Shown here one piece after another: positions 7,737 to 16,122 of a stretch of DNA of 48,629 nt (position 1 is its first letter; each line of letters begins with the position of its first letter). The position numbers were made by a program, and so were the translations under genes. This DNA is from Clostridiaceae bacterium (lineage in GTDB: Bacteria > Bacillota > Clostridia > Saccharofermentanales > DTU023). The stretch is taken from the NCBI GenBank assembly GCA_012841145.1, contig DUVH01000018.1, positions 1 to 48,629 on the forward strand, given 5' to 3'. Under the pieces are notes generated by a model. It was not told the origin of the DNA and ran no database searches. It was given only the letters and a program-made list of their open reading frames with translations.

Positions 7737-8594
7737 TCAGCCGACGATCCATTTGACTATGGTGACAAGTGCCGTAAGTGCCGGGAGGGATGCGTACGTC
7801 AGCCACCGGCGTGCTGTCCCGGGAGGCTTTGTCGGTTCGGGCAGCACGATAGCAAGCGGGATTGAGAGAAGTATCGCCAAACGCGTGAAAGAATAGGTGG
7901 AAGCGACGCGCCATACGATGAGATCGACAAGGGCGAAAACGAGTATGAGAGAGACGACGTAGAGGAAAGTGCGGAGCAGCGACGTGGTATCGGTGAAAAG
8001 CGAACGGGGGAAACGCGGAAGTTGCTGTTCGTCGGAGTCTCTCATCGCGAGGAAGGAGACGCAGATAAAGAGAAGTCCGAAGAATCCGTGAGAAAATCGG
8101 AAATAGACTGTGACAAAAATGGCGATCCCCATACTCAATAGACCGATCACGAAACCGACGATAGGGGATATTCTATAGTTGCCGGGATTGATGGGAACGC
8201 CGAAGAGTGTTTTTCTGTCCCATTTTCCGTCTGCCGGTATGACATGAGCGACGAGATCATGGTAGCAGCCGACAGTCATCGACATGCCTGCAAGCATGGC
8301 AATTCCCGCGGCGTAAGTAAAGAGGGCGTTCCTCTCAGGCATGATGACAGGCAGTTGCCAACTTGCCAGAGCGGAAATGAGTTCGGTCGCAAAAGCGGCG
8401 ATGACGAGTCGTAGGAAATAATAAAAGTGATTGGCGCTTCTTCGCAGTCCACGAGCAATGAGCAGCGAGAAAATCGCAAAAGCTGTGTGTCCTGCCATTT
8501 GTGAGATCAGGAGAACAATCGCGGGCAGAATTGCGGGAAAAAAGACTCCCATCAGATAGAACAATGTCAGAATATACCCGACGAGCTTCAGCAA
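7737..8594 (-). CDS. TraX-like multi-pass membrane protein
   Basis: The protein has 285 residues and eight or more hydrophobic segments. The pattern AFAIFSLLIARGLRRSANHF, then LRLVIAAFATELISA, then RNALFTYAAGIAML closely follows the TraX family layout (GR-x-AFPIF..., RLL-x-FALISE..., N-x-xFTL). TraX acetylates F pilin; chromosomal relatives are membrane acyltransferase-like proteins of unknown substrate. An acyl-CoA ligase immediately downstream is consistent with an acyl-transfer role (inference). The C-terminal half is more divergent. Confidence 0.6.
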   Translation of the reverse strand: MLKLVGYILTLFYLMGVFFPAILPAIVLLISQMAGHTAFAIFSLLIARGLRRSANHFYYFLRLVIAAFATELISALASWQLPVIMPERNALFTYAAGIAMLAGMSMTVGCYHDLVAHVIPADGKWDRKTLFGVPINPGNYRISPIVGFVIGLLSMGIAIFVTVYFRFSHGFFGLLFICVSFLAMRDSDEQQLPRFPRSLFTDTTSLLRTFLYVVSLILVFALVDLIVWRVASTYSFTRLAILLSIPLAIVLPEPTKPPGTARRWLTYASLPALTALVTIVKWIVG

Positions 8595-8878
8595 AATGCG
8601 CTCCTTTAGTGAGAGGATTGAGGGGGGCAGTTGCGAGATGCAACGGTCATCCGCTCATTCAGATTAGTCGGAATCACGTCTCCGAACAGGCAGAAATTCC
8701 TTGCTCATGCCTTCGAACTATTGTATCATGACGACGTATGTCAAACAATTACACCGTCAAGTCGACGTCGGTTCGAGAGAGTGAGATGCAGAGTAGATTT
8801 CGGATGATCCCGCTGTTCGACTGTCTTAATATATCTCGATAACCCGAGCTTGACGGAACAGATAAATGGAAGTTTTAC

Positions 8879-9889
8879 ATGGGTTTAGGTCTTAACATCG
8901 GAATAGATTTAGGAACGGCGACTGTTCTCATTTATGTACATGGCAGAGGCATCGTGTTACGCGAGCCTTCCGTTGTCGCTGTCAATACGCGCACGGGACG
9001 AGTCTTGGCCGTCGGTGAACGTGCAAGCCTCATGCTCGGCCGTACACCTGACATCGTAAAGGCCGTCAGGCCTTTGCGTGATGGCGTTATCTCCGACTTT
9101 CAAGTAACGGAGATCATGCTTAAAGAGTTTATCAGTCGCATTAACACGGGTTTTCTCGTTCGATATTTCAAACCGACGATCGTCGTATCAGTTCCAGGCG
9201 TCATTACGCCCGTGGAACAGAAGGCGGTTGAAGACGCCTGTCGTCATGCCGGCGCGCGTCAAGTCTACCTCATTCGCGAGCCGATTGCCGCCGCGATCGG
9301 CGCAGGCATCGACATTACGCAGGCTAGCGGCAGCATGATCATCGACATCGGCGGAGGGACGACGGACATCGCCGTCATCTCGCTTTGCCGCCCCGTCGTC
9401 GATACGTCGATTAAAGTCGCAGGCGATAAATTTGATGAAGCGATTGTGCGCTACATTCGTCGCAAACACAATGTCCTTATCGGGGAGCAGACAGCGGAGG
9501 AGTTGAAGATCAACATAGGCTGTGCTTATCCGCGAGAGGAAGAGCTCACGATGGAGGTGCGCGGCCGCAACCTCATCACCGGCATGCCCGCAATCTTGAC
9601 GATCAGTTCGACTGAGATGCTGGAAGCCCTTGAGGAGCCAGTGAGCGCTATTTTTGAGGCGATTCATTCCGTTCTGGAGCAGACTCCGCCGGAACTCATG
9701 GCTGATCTGAGCCAGCGCGGTATCGTGATGACGGGGGGAGGCTCGCTCCTTTACGGTCTCGACCGTATGCTCGCGACACGTGTCGGTATTGAGGTGATTG
9801 TGGCGGAAGATCCCGTTTCCTGTGTCGCGATCGGAACGGGCATCGCGCTCGGCATTATGGATAAATTCTCTGATTTGGCAGGCTTATAG
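8879..9889 (+). CDS. mreB: MreB-family bacterial actin
   Basis: The protein has 336 residues, normal for MreB. IGIDLGTATVLIY near the N-terminus is phosphate loop 1, IDIGGGTTDIAVISL phosphate loop 2 and MTGGGSLLYGLDRML the adenosine loop. VREPIAAAIGAGI-type sequence (here IREPIAAAIGAGI) is the MreB signature. It forms membrane-bound filaments that guide lateral wall synthesis. It stands alone, without mreCD, so it could be the Mbl/MreBH-type paralogue; the sequence does not settle this. The ribosome site is weak (TGGAAG). Confidence 0.93.
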   Translation: MGLGLNIGIDLGTATVLIYVHGRGIVLREPSVVAVNTRTGRVLAVGERASLMLGRTPDIVKAVRPLRDGVISDFQVTEIMLKEFISRINTGFLVRYFKPTIVVSVPGVITPVEQKAVEDACRHAGARQVYLIREPIAAAIGAGIDITQASGSMIIDIGGGTTDIAVISLCRPVVDTSIKVAGDKFDEAIVRYIRRKHNVLIGEQTAEELKINIGCAYPREEELTMEVRGRNLITGMPAILTISSTEMLEALEEPVSAIFEAIHSVLEQTPPELMADLSQRGIVMTGGGSLLYGLDRMLATRVGIEVIVAEDPVSCVAIGTGIALGIMDKFSDLAGL

Positions 9890-9941
9890 ATTATTTTTCA
9901 GCTTTATTTTTCTGCCCGATGAATTCATTTAATAAAACGGG

Positions 9942-9971
9942 TTGACGAATTTGTGAAAGTTGTTTTATACT
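9942..9971 (+). promoter_or_regulatory. Promoter of rho
   Basis: TTGACG (9942-9947), an 18-bp spacer and TATACT (9966-9971). This gives a leader of roughly 165 nt before rho, room for attenuation. Confidence 0.7.
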
Positions 9972-10093
9972 TGACCAGAATTCCCGTGTTATGTTTTTTC
10001 ATATACGTTTGTGGCCTGCTAAGGCCATTACATTGAGGGGAAAAATCAAAGGTTCAATTCGATCTCCAAGAGAAAAAGTAAGGGGACGTAAAG

Positions 10094-10120
10094 CGTGTGC
10101 AGATGCTTGGGCATCGCACG
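10094..10120 (+). promoter_or_regulatory. Hairpin in the rho leader
   Basis: CGTGTGC...GCACG encloses a perfect GATGC-TTGG-GCATC stem, ending 25 nt before the rho start codon. A smaller GGCC-TGCTAA-GGCC hairpin lies earlier in the leader. rho genes commonly control themselves by termination in the leader, so these may be parts of that switch (inference). Confidence 0.5.
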
Positions 10121-10145
10121 TTCAACATGAAGTAGAGGAGCTATT

Positions 10146-11912
10146 ATGGCACTGCCTGATTTGCGTGGCAAAACGAAGAAAGATCTCGCCGCAATCGCCC
10201 ATATCTCAGGGTTGCTGAGACCGAGTGACACGAGCCGCATGACGAAACAGCAACTGCTCGATTATTTGTTGAGTGTAGCTGAAGACGCAAAGGATGCGGA
10301 AACGATCTCGGATGTCGCTTCGGAGACGGCTGAAATAAAGCAAGAGCCCGACAAAGCCGCTGTCAAAAAGACAAAGAAAAATGCTGATAAGGCGGAGGCC
10401 GCATCGGACGAGTCGAACGTTTCCGAGTCTAAGGAAGAGAAACCCTCCGAAAAAGAGACAGCTTCAAAAAAGACGAAAACGACGACACGCAAAACGCGCA
10501 CGATAAAAGCGAAAAAAGCCGAAGAGGATGAGGGAAAAAAGACGGGCGCCAAAACGGTGCGCGAAGTCAAAAAGACAACCTCGAAAAAGAAGGCGGATGG
10601 CTCTGAAAGTGCGGAAGAGGAAGATGCCGATGCGGTTGAAAAGGAAACTGCTGCAGACGATGTGCCCGCGACGGAGGTCAAACACCGAGAGCTCGTGGCG
10701 GTTGAATCTGAAGACGATAACGGCGAAGAAAACGGTGAGGAAGAAGAAAAGCAGCAGGAAATCGCGACCGGTGTCTTGGAAGTGATGCCGGAAGGTTACG
10801 GTTTTCTCCGCGTTGAAAACTACATTCAGAGCAGCCGCGATATCTATGTGCCGCCGCAATACATCCGTCGATTCAACTTGCGGACAGGCGATCTTGTTAC
10901 GGGTCCCGTGCGTCAACAGCGCGACAATGATCGCTATAAGGCGCTTTTCTATGTGCGCGAAGTCAACGGCGAAACGCCGGACAAGATGATTCGACGTCCT
11001 CATTTTGATCGCCTAACGCCTATTTATCCGAGACAGCGCTATACGCTGGAGACGAGTCGCGAGGAACTCTCGACTCGCATCATCGATCTGATCTGCCCGA
11101 TCGGGAAAGGCCAGCGCGGCATGATCGTATCGCCTCCGAAAGCAGGTAAGACAATCCTGCTCCAAAAAATTGCAAATTCAATTTCTCTCAATAACCCTGA
11201 AACGGAACTGATCGTTCTTCTCATCGACGAGCGTCCTGAGGAAGTGACCGACATGCAGCGCTCCATCAAGGGTGAGGTCGTCTACTCAACGTTCGATAAA
11301 ACACCGGAAAATCACGTCCGGATCACGGAGCTTGTGCTTGAGCGCGCCATGCGCCTCGTCGAGCTCGGCAAGGACGTTGTGATTTTGCTCGATAGCATCA
11401 CGCGCATGGGGCGTGCGTACAACTTGACCATTAACCCGACGGGACGCACGTTGTCAGGCGGCTTGGATCCCGGTGCTTTGTACGGACCGAAGCGCTTCTT
11501 CGGGGCCGCGCGAAACATCGAGAACGGCGGTAGTTTGACCATCATCGCAACGGCGCTGATCGAGACGGGATCGAGAATGGATGAAGTAATCTTTGAGGAA
11601 TTCAAAGGTACCGGTAACATGGAAGTCATCCTCGACCGCAAATTGGCTGACAAGCGTATCTTCCCCGCGATCGACATCACGCGCTCCGGAACGCGCCGCG
11701 AAGAATTGCTCCTGAGCGAAAAAGAGCTCGATGCCATTTGGCTGTTGCGCAAGACGTTCACGCAGCTTGAAACGGCCGCCGTGACTGAAACGATGCTCGG
11801 ACTCCTTCTGAAGACGCGGAGCAATGATCAGTTTATCTCGTCGATCAATGTTTCACTTGCGGACAAGTCGCTGTTCGACGCAATGCGCGGAGGCATGCCG
11901 AAACGCGACTGA
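10146..11912 (+). CDS. rho: Transcription termination factor Rho
   Basis: The protein has 588 residues against about 420 in E. coli. Order: Rho N-terminal helix bundle (1-45, LPDLRGKTKKDLAAIAHISG), a charged low-complexity insert of about 160 residues rich in Lys, Glu and Ala, the cold-shock RNA-binding domain (GVLEVMPEGYGFLRVENY, then DIYVPPQYIRRFNLRTGD), and the hexameric ATPase with SPPKAGKTILL (Walker A, near 330), VLLIDERPEEVTDM and VVILLDSITRMGRAYN (Walker B). It ends RNA synthesis at unstructured C-rich sites. Long disordered inserts are known from Actinobacteria and some Clostridia and can drive RNA binding or condensate formation. The gene has its own promoter. Confidence 0.98.
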   Translation: MALPDLRGKTKKDLAAIAHISGLLRPSDTSRMTKQQLLDYLLSVAEDAKDAETISDVASETAEIKQEPDKAAVKKTKKNADKAEAASDESNVSESKEEKPSEKETASKKTKTTTRKTRTIKAKKAEEDEGKKTGAKTVREVKKTTSKKKADGSESAEEEDADAVEKETAADDVPATEVKHRELVAVESEDDNGEENGEEEEKQQEIATGVLEVMPEGYGFLRVENYIQSSRDIYVPPQYIRRFNLRTGDLVTGPVRQQRDNDRYKALFYVREVNGETPDKMIRRPHFDRLTPIYPRQRYTLETSREELSTRIIDLICPIGKGQRGMIVSPPKAGKTILLQKIANSISLNNPETELIVLLIDERPEEVTDMQRSIKGEVVYSTFDKTPENHVRITELVLERAMRLVELGKDVVILLDSITRMGRAYNLTINPTGRTLSGGLDPGALYGPKRFFGAARNIENGGSLTIIATALIETGSRMDEVIFEEFKGTGNMEVILDRKLADKRIFPAIDITRSGTRREELLLSEKELDAIWLLRKTFTQLETAAVTETMLGLLLKTRSNDQFISSINVSLADKSLFDAMRGGMPKRD

Positions 11913-11924
11913 TAGGAAGACAGC

Positions 11925-12239
11925 ATGAAAAAAGTGAAGATTACCGTCATGAAGACGGTATGTCACGAGGACTTAATTGAAGAATTCGAGAACCCCCTTG
12001 AACAACCTTGTGAAATGACCGTAGGCGAGGTGTTCATCGCCGACGGCTGGCAGAAACCTGACGGTCTCTGTGACAGCGCATGGGACAGCATGTCTCCCTT
12101 TGTCATGACGCTGGCGTACGGCGGCGAAGATATTTACAGCGGTTGGATGAAGAACAAGAAGTCGGCCATGATTTCCTGTAACGACGGTTTTCGTCCTGTG
12201 ACGTTTCTCTTGGAAACTTTGGAAGAAGAGGCAGATTAA
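11925..12239 (+). CDS. TIGR04076 family small protein
   Basis: The 104-residue soluble protein starts 12 bases after rho, behind AGGAAGA. KKVKITVMKTVCHEDLIEEF at the start, then a Cys in LEQPCEMTVG, GEVFIADGWQKPDGLCDSAW, LAYGGE and DGFRPVTFLLE, match the pattern of the TIGR04076 family, common in anaerobes and of unknown function. The several Cys may bind a metal. It is likely co-transcribed with rho. Confidence 0.75.
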   Translation: MKKVKITVMKTVCHEDLIEEFENPLEQPCEMTVGEVFIADGWQKPDGLCDSAWDSMSPFVMTLAYGGEDIYSGWMKNKKSAMISCNDGFRPVTFLLETLEEEAD

Positions 12240-12243
12240 AAAA

Positions 12244-12328
12244 CCATCTGTTACTCAGAGGGCTCCCTGTAGACAAAATTTTCTTCGTTGCTAAAGCGGA
12301 ACCCCATCCGTTACTCAGAGGGCTCCCT
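12244..12328. repeat. Two 25-bp direct repeats, 60 bp apart
   Basis: CCATCTGTTACTCAGAGGGC plus TCCCT at 12244-12268 recurs at 12304-12328 with one change (T to C at the sixth base). Only two copies are present, so it is not a CRISPR array. It lies in the 268-bp gap before the methionine gamma-lyase gene. Confidence 0.7.
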
Positions 12329-12474
12329 CTTAGTTTCCCCCTGTCCTAGGGAACGCGAGACACCACTCACTCATTAAGGTTGATTCTATTTAGCGACAGC
12401 GCCATGAATTGGCGTTGAACCGCATGGCGGCGTGGTATCATATCGATATAGGATCATGATGAAGGGCGATTCGC

Positions 12475-12489
12475 GCGATCTTTGATCGC
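12475..12489 (+). promoter_or_regulatory. Small hairpin next to the ribosome site
   Basis: GCGATC-TTT-GATCGC is a perfect 6-bp stem ending about 18 bases before the start codon, just upstream of the GAGGGGGG ribosome site. It may influence initiation. A weak promoter (TTGAAC at 12415, TATCAT at 12436) lies upstream. Confidence 0.35.
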
Positions 12490-12507
12490 AATTCCGAGGG
12501 GGGATTT

Positions 12508-13698
12508 ATGAGGAACGAGCATCAGCAAGGTTTTGCAACAAGACAGATTCACGCCGGCAAAGAGAAAAATCCAAAGGGCGCGCTGGCAACACCGATCTAC
12601 CAGACATCAACATTTGAATTCGATTCCGTAGCTCACGTAGGAGCTTTTTTTGCGGGTGAAGAGCAAGGCTATATCTACACGAGGATCGGCAATCCGTCGC
12701 TTGAGGCAGTTGAGAAAAAAGTGGCGTCACTTGAGTGCGGACAAGCTGCAATCGCGACGGCGTCCGGCATGGGCGCCATCTCTGCCGCGCTCTGGACTGC
12801 GCTCTCAGCAGGCGATGAAGTGGTCGCCGATGAGACGCTTTACGGGTGCACCTTCTCGCTGCTCGCACATCAGTTCGGGCGCTTCGGCATCAATGCCGCT
12901 TTTCTCGACTTTACGAACCCGGAGAACCTGAAGACGGCGCTGTCCGAGAAAACAAAAGTCGTCTACTTTGAAACGCCTTGTAACCCGACTTTGAAGATTG
13001 TTGATATCAAGGCCATCGCCGACATTGTTCACGCTTACAATCCTGAGATCAAGGTCATCGTTGATAATACGTTCAGCTCGCCTTATCTGCAGACGCCGCT
13101 TACTTTGGGTGCCGATGTCGTCGTTCACAGCGCGACCAAATATCTGAACGGACACGGCGATGTTATCGCCGGCTTTATCGTCAGTGACGAGGACTTCATA
13201 GAGAACTGCCGCGGTATCGGATTGAAGGATTTGACAGGAGCAGTGATGAGTCCGTTCAACGCTTTTCTCATCGAGCGCGGCCTCAAGACGCTTGACCTCC
13301 GCATGGAAAGACATTGCTCCAATGCTGAGAAGCTTGCCGATTACCTGCGCGCACATCCTGCCGTCACGCGCGTCTATTATCCGGGATTTGAAGATTTTCC
13401 CGGTCATGAGATCGCAAAAAAACAGATGCGTCGTTTTGGCGGCATGATTGCCGTCGAGTTCGCGATGAGTCGTGAAGATACGGCAGCCGCTATCGACAAG
13501 CTCGAGCTCTGTACGCTCGCCGTCTCGCTCGGCGATGCCGAGACGTTAGTCGAACAGCCGGCGACGATGACACATAATTCTTACAGCGCGGAGGAGTTGA
13601 AAGCTGCAGGTATTCCGGAGAGCCTCGTGCGCATTTCCGTCGGTCTGGAAGATGCGGAGGACATCATCGCCGATTTTGACCGCGCTCTTCCCAAGTAG
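12508..13698 (+). CDS. megL: Methionine gamma-lyase (PLP enzyme)
   Basis: The 396-residue member of the Cys/Met-metabolism PLP family has normal length. LYGCTFSLL (Tyr112, Cys114) is the active-site signature that separates methionine gamma-lyase from cystathionine enzymes. SATKYLNGHGDV carries the PLP-binding Lys211, and YIYTRIGNPS binds the cofactor phosphate of the neighbouring subunit. It splits methionine into methanethiol, 2-oxobutyrate and ammonia, a known energy-yielding route in anaerobes. It appears to be transcribed alone. Strict preference for methionine over homocysteine cannot be shown from sequence. Confidence 0.88.
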   Translation: MRNEHQQGFATRQIHAGKEKNPKGALATPIYQTSTFEFDSVAHVGAFFAGEEQGYIYTRIGNPSLEAVEKKVASLECGQAAIATASGMGAISAALWTALSAGDEVVADETLYGCTFSLLAHQFGRFGINAAFLDFTNPENLKTALSEKTKVVYFETPCNPTLKIVDIKAIADIVHAYNPEIKVIVDNTFSSPYLQTPLTLGADVVVHSATKYLNGHGDVIAGFIVSDEDFIENCRGIGLKDLTGAVMSPFNAFLIERGLKTLDLRMERHCSNAEKLADYLRAHPAVTRVYYPGFEDFPGHEIAKKQMRRFGGMIAVEFAMSREDTAAAIDKLELCTLAVSLGDAETLVEQPATMTHNSYSAEELKAAGIPESLVRISVGLEDAEDIIADFDRALPK

Positions 13699-13854
13699 CG
13701 GATTCAGAGATCGAGTGCCCGCAGAGTCCGGTGACAGCGGATTTGTCGGATCTCGTGGGTATTGATCTTCAAGCCTCGCGGGCTCGTATGTCCAAATGGT
13801 TTATTCTGACGCCCTTTAACGTGGATCCAACAAGAAAATCGGGTAACATCGTGT

Positions 13855-13883
13855 TTGCGTGACCAGATTTTCTGTGTTACTAT
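13855..13883 (+). promoter_or_regulatory. Promoter of rpmB
   Basis: TTGCGT (13855-13860), a 17-bp spacer and TACTAT (13878-13883), about 60 bases before the start. Confidence 0.6.
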
Positions 13884-13944
13884 CTACTTTGCGCTTTTGC
13901 GCGGATGGATACGATTGAAAGCACCGAAGGTGAGGAGATACAAC

Positions 13945-14142
13945 ATGGCCAGATGCGAAATTTGTCAGAAAGATATGTTCTTCGGCAGAAAAATAAAGAT
14001 TACGCGTTCGCAGATTTCCCGTCGCGCGAAGCACCGCCAGCGCGCCAATATAAAGAGAGTCCATGTCATTGTTGACGGAGTCCCTAAGAGAATGAACGTC
14101 TGCACACGCTGTCTGAAAAGCGGTCGCGTTCAGCGCGCATAA
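13945..14142 (+). CDS. rpmB: Ribosomal protein bL28
   Basis: The protein has 65 residues. ATG 13945 follows GAGGAG; the frame is open further upstream but that part is not L28-like. MARCEICQKDMFFGRKI and RRAKHRQRANIKRVHV are typical, and the pairs CEIC and CTRC form the zinc site of the Cys-containing (C+) version. It is part of the large ribosomal subunit, with its own promoter and terminator. Confidence 0.96.
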   Translation: MARCEICQKDMFFGRKIKITRSQISRRAKHRQRANIKRVHVIVDGVPKRMNVCTRCLKSGRVQRA

Positions 14143-14228
14143 CGATTTTTCGAACCGACGGACGGTATATCAATGTACCGGCAAGGTGAGCGAATCAGCT
14201 GCTGGTTCATTCCAAGCAGAATGAAGAG

Positions 14229-14257
14229 GACTGTCTCTGAATGAGGCGGTCTTTTTT
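14229..14257 (+). terminator. Terminator of rpmB
   Basis: GACTGTCTC (14229-14237), loop TGAAT, GAGGCGGTC (14243-14251) with two G-U pairs, then six T. Confidence 0.85.
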
Positions 14258-14298
14258 CTATGCTCAAACTACGAAATATGCTTGAAAAAGTTGTTCGA

Positions 14299-14327
14299 TT
14301 GACCTTTCTCATTCTACAATGTTAATT
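14299..14327 (+). promoter_or_regulatory. Promoter of the lipoprotein gene
   Basis: TTGACC (14299-14304), a 17-bp spacer and TTAATT (14322-14327). Confidence 0.55.
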
Positions 14328-14433
14328 AAGGGAAACTGCAGGATCAAGATCCTCTGTCGTATTGAGATCTTTTCAGAGAAGATGTACCCGGTGTGATTGT
14401 GCCGGTGCGATTTTTCAGAAGGAGGAAGATGTC

Positions 14434-15135
14434 ATGAGAACTTCAGGCTTGAAAATATGCGTCATGTTGGTTGCGTTTGTCATCCTGTCACTCTCGTTCT
14501 TTGTCGCGTGTGATAAGAAAAATGGCCTGCCGCCGGGCACCTTGCCCGACGCGGACTCGATTCCGGCAGCTGATCAAAGCAGGGTGGGACAAGAGGTGAC
14601 TGTCAACATTGAGCAGGAATATGCTTTCGCTTTCTATAGGGATAACAGTACGGATCAAGAACGCATGGTCGTTATAAAACACAATGCTGACGAAACGTTG
14701 AAAACGTCTGTTGTTCCCCTTACTGTCTACGAGACCGCTTTCGGCGGAATTGAAGCGATGGTTGAGCAGATTGGCGCCGCGTTTACCGCAAAGATTGTCG
14801 CCGAGAGGAATATCTCCATAACGGAAGCCATGCATATGACTGAATCAGTTTATGGTTTGGCACGTAAGTTGGACGATGAAGCGCTCGCTTCCTCAAAAGA
14901 GGATGTGACTCCGAACAACGAGAAAACGGCCACCGATATTTGCTACGGTGTCGTCACAATAGATGGCGATGACGATACGATTCAGAAAGCGCTGATTCCA
15001 TTTCTTGAGGATCAATATTTAATGCTCGTCGGCAACCATCAGAACTTGTCTGTTAAGGTACTGAGAGAGTGTGCAGAAGTCTTTGATGTCACTTACAAGC
15101 GCTTCGATCTCAATCAGTATCTTCCGATCAGCTAA
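14434..15135 (+). CDS. Lipoprotein of unknown function
   Basis: The protein has 233 residues. ATG 14434 follows AAGGAGGA; the frame extends to 14362 but lacks a site there. A basic N-terminus and hydrophobic stretch lead to the lipobox FVAC, so Cys26 would be lipidated and the rest faces outside. A Pro-rich linker (LPPGTLPDADSIPAADQ) follows, then about 190 residues of mixed alpha/beta sequence without a family I recognise. It has its own promoter and ends at a strong hairpin facing the rnf operon, so it is monocistronic. Confidence 0.75.
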   Translation: MRTSGLKICVMLVAFVILSLSFFVACDKKNGLPPGTLPDADSIPAADQSRVGQEVTVNIEQEYAFAFYRDNSTDQERMVVIKHNADETLKTSVVPLTVYETAFGGIEAMVEQIGAAFTAKIVAERNISITEAMHMTESVYGLARKLDDEALASSKEDVTPNNEKTATDICYGVVTIDGDDDTIQKALIPFLEDQYLMLVGNHQNLSVKVLRECAEVFDVTYKRFDLNQYLPIS

Positions 15136-15158
15136 ATCGGTTGACAGTAATCGCAATA

Positions 15159-15212
15159 AAAGGCTGTCTCGTCCTCGTTTTCAAATAAGCGGAATTGAGA
15201 CAGCCTTTATTT
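15159..15212. terminator. Bidirectional terminator between lipoprotein gene and rnfB
   Basis: AAAGGCTGTCTC (15159-15170) and GAGACAGCCTTT (15197-15208) form a perfect 12-bp stem with a 26-nt loop and A/T-rich ends on both sides. It serves the convergent lipoprotein gene and rnf operon. Confidence 0.8.
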
Positions 15213-15242
15213 GGTTTTCGGAAGTTTTGCTAAAGCCTTTGA

Positions 15243-16100
15243 TTATCCGGCGGCTTTTTTCTCCTCGTCTACGGCGCAAGGTCCGTCGAGGAGTCCGCGA
15301 TGAATAGCTTTCGTCGGACAGACTTCGACACACTCGCCGCAGTGTATGCATGCATACTGGTCAATAACCGCGAGGTTGTCCTCGATCTTGATAGCGTTGA
15401 CGGGGCACGTGCGCACGCAGCGGCTACAGGCGATACAGGCGACCTTGCAGGCGCTCCGCGCGACTCTCGCAGGCCAGTGGTTGGAGCATGTGACGTTTGT
15501 CGCGAGCTCGTGTTTGGGGATGAGTTGAATCAGCTGCTTCGGGCAGGCTTTGACACATTTGCCGCATGCGGTGCAGAGATTGTGGTTTACCTTGGCGACG
15601 CCGTCCTCGATATAGATCGCGTGGAACTCACAGACAGCGATACAATCGCCGAAACCGAGACAGCCGTACGTGCAGGAATTCGGGCCGGAGAAGAGGCCGT
15701 TCGCTGACGCGCAGTGCTGCGTTCCAGTGTAATCATATCGCTCGTGCGTGTGTTCGCACGTCCCTTGACAAAAGACATTTGCGACTAGAGGAACGACTGT
15801 TCCCGCTTCAACACCGAGCGCCTCGGCGATTGCAGTTGCCGTATCTTGGCCACCTGCCGTACAGAGTGTCGTGTCTTCCTCGGACTTGTCGGCGAGTGCG
15901 GACGCATAGGCAGAACAGCCGCTGTAACCGCAGCCGCCACAGTTCACGCCGGGGAGTACGCCCTCAAGTTCCTCCTGAAGCGGATCCTTTTCCACACTGA
16001 AATAATGAAAGACGACGAGAATGATTGCGCCCATCAAGAGTGCCGTGCCGCCACCGATGAGAGCTGCATTGAGGACGGGATTGAGTAGAAAGATTACCAT
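15243..16100 (-). CDS. rnfB: Rnf complex subunit RnfB (iron-sulfur)
   Basis: The protein has 285 residues. ATG 16100 follows AAGGAGG; the frame extends to 16142 inside rnfA but without a site there. An N-terminal membrane helix is followed by the CGGCGYSGC cluster motif, then CTYGCLGFGDC and ferredoxin motifs CTACGKCVKACP, CIACSRCVRTCP and CIHCGECVEVCP. It takes electrons from reduced ferredoxin into the complex. It is the last gene of rnfCDGEAB and overlaps no coding sequence downstream. Confidence 0.97.
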   Translation of the reverse strand: MVIFLLNPVLNAALIGGGTALLMGAIILVVFHYFSVEKDPLQEELEGVLPGVNCGGCGYSGCSAYASALADKSEEDTTLCTAGGQDTATAIAEALGVEAGTVVPLVANVFCQGTCEHTHERYDYTGTQHCASANGLFSGPNSCTYGCLGFGDCIAVCEFHAIYIEDGVAKVNHNLCTACGKCVKACPKQLIQLIPKHELATNVTCSNHWPARVARSACKVACIACSRCVRTCPVNAIKIEDNLAVIDQYACIHCGECVEVCPTKAIHRGLLDGPCAVDEEKKAAG

Positions 16101-16122
16101 AATAATTCCTCCTTCCTCGCAG

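Noticed and set aside
10464-11003. Antisense open frame over rho
   Set aside because: It arises from the Lys/Glu-rich insert read backwards; rho is certain on the other strand.
12244-12328. CRISPR array
   Set aside because: Only two repeat copies, no further units and no cas genes nearby.
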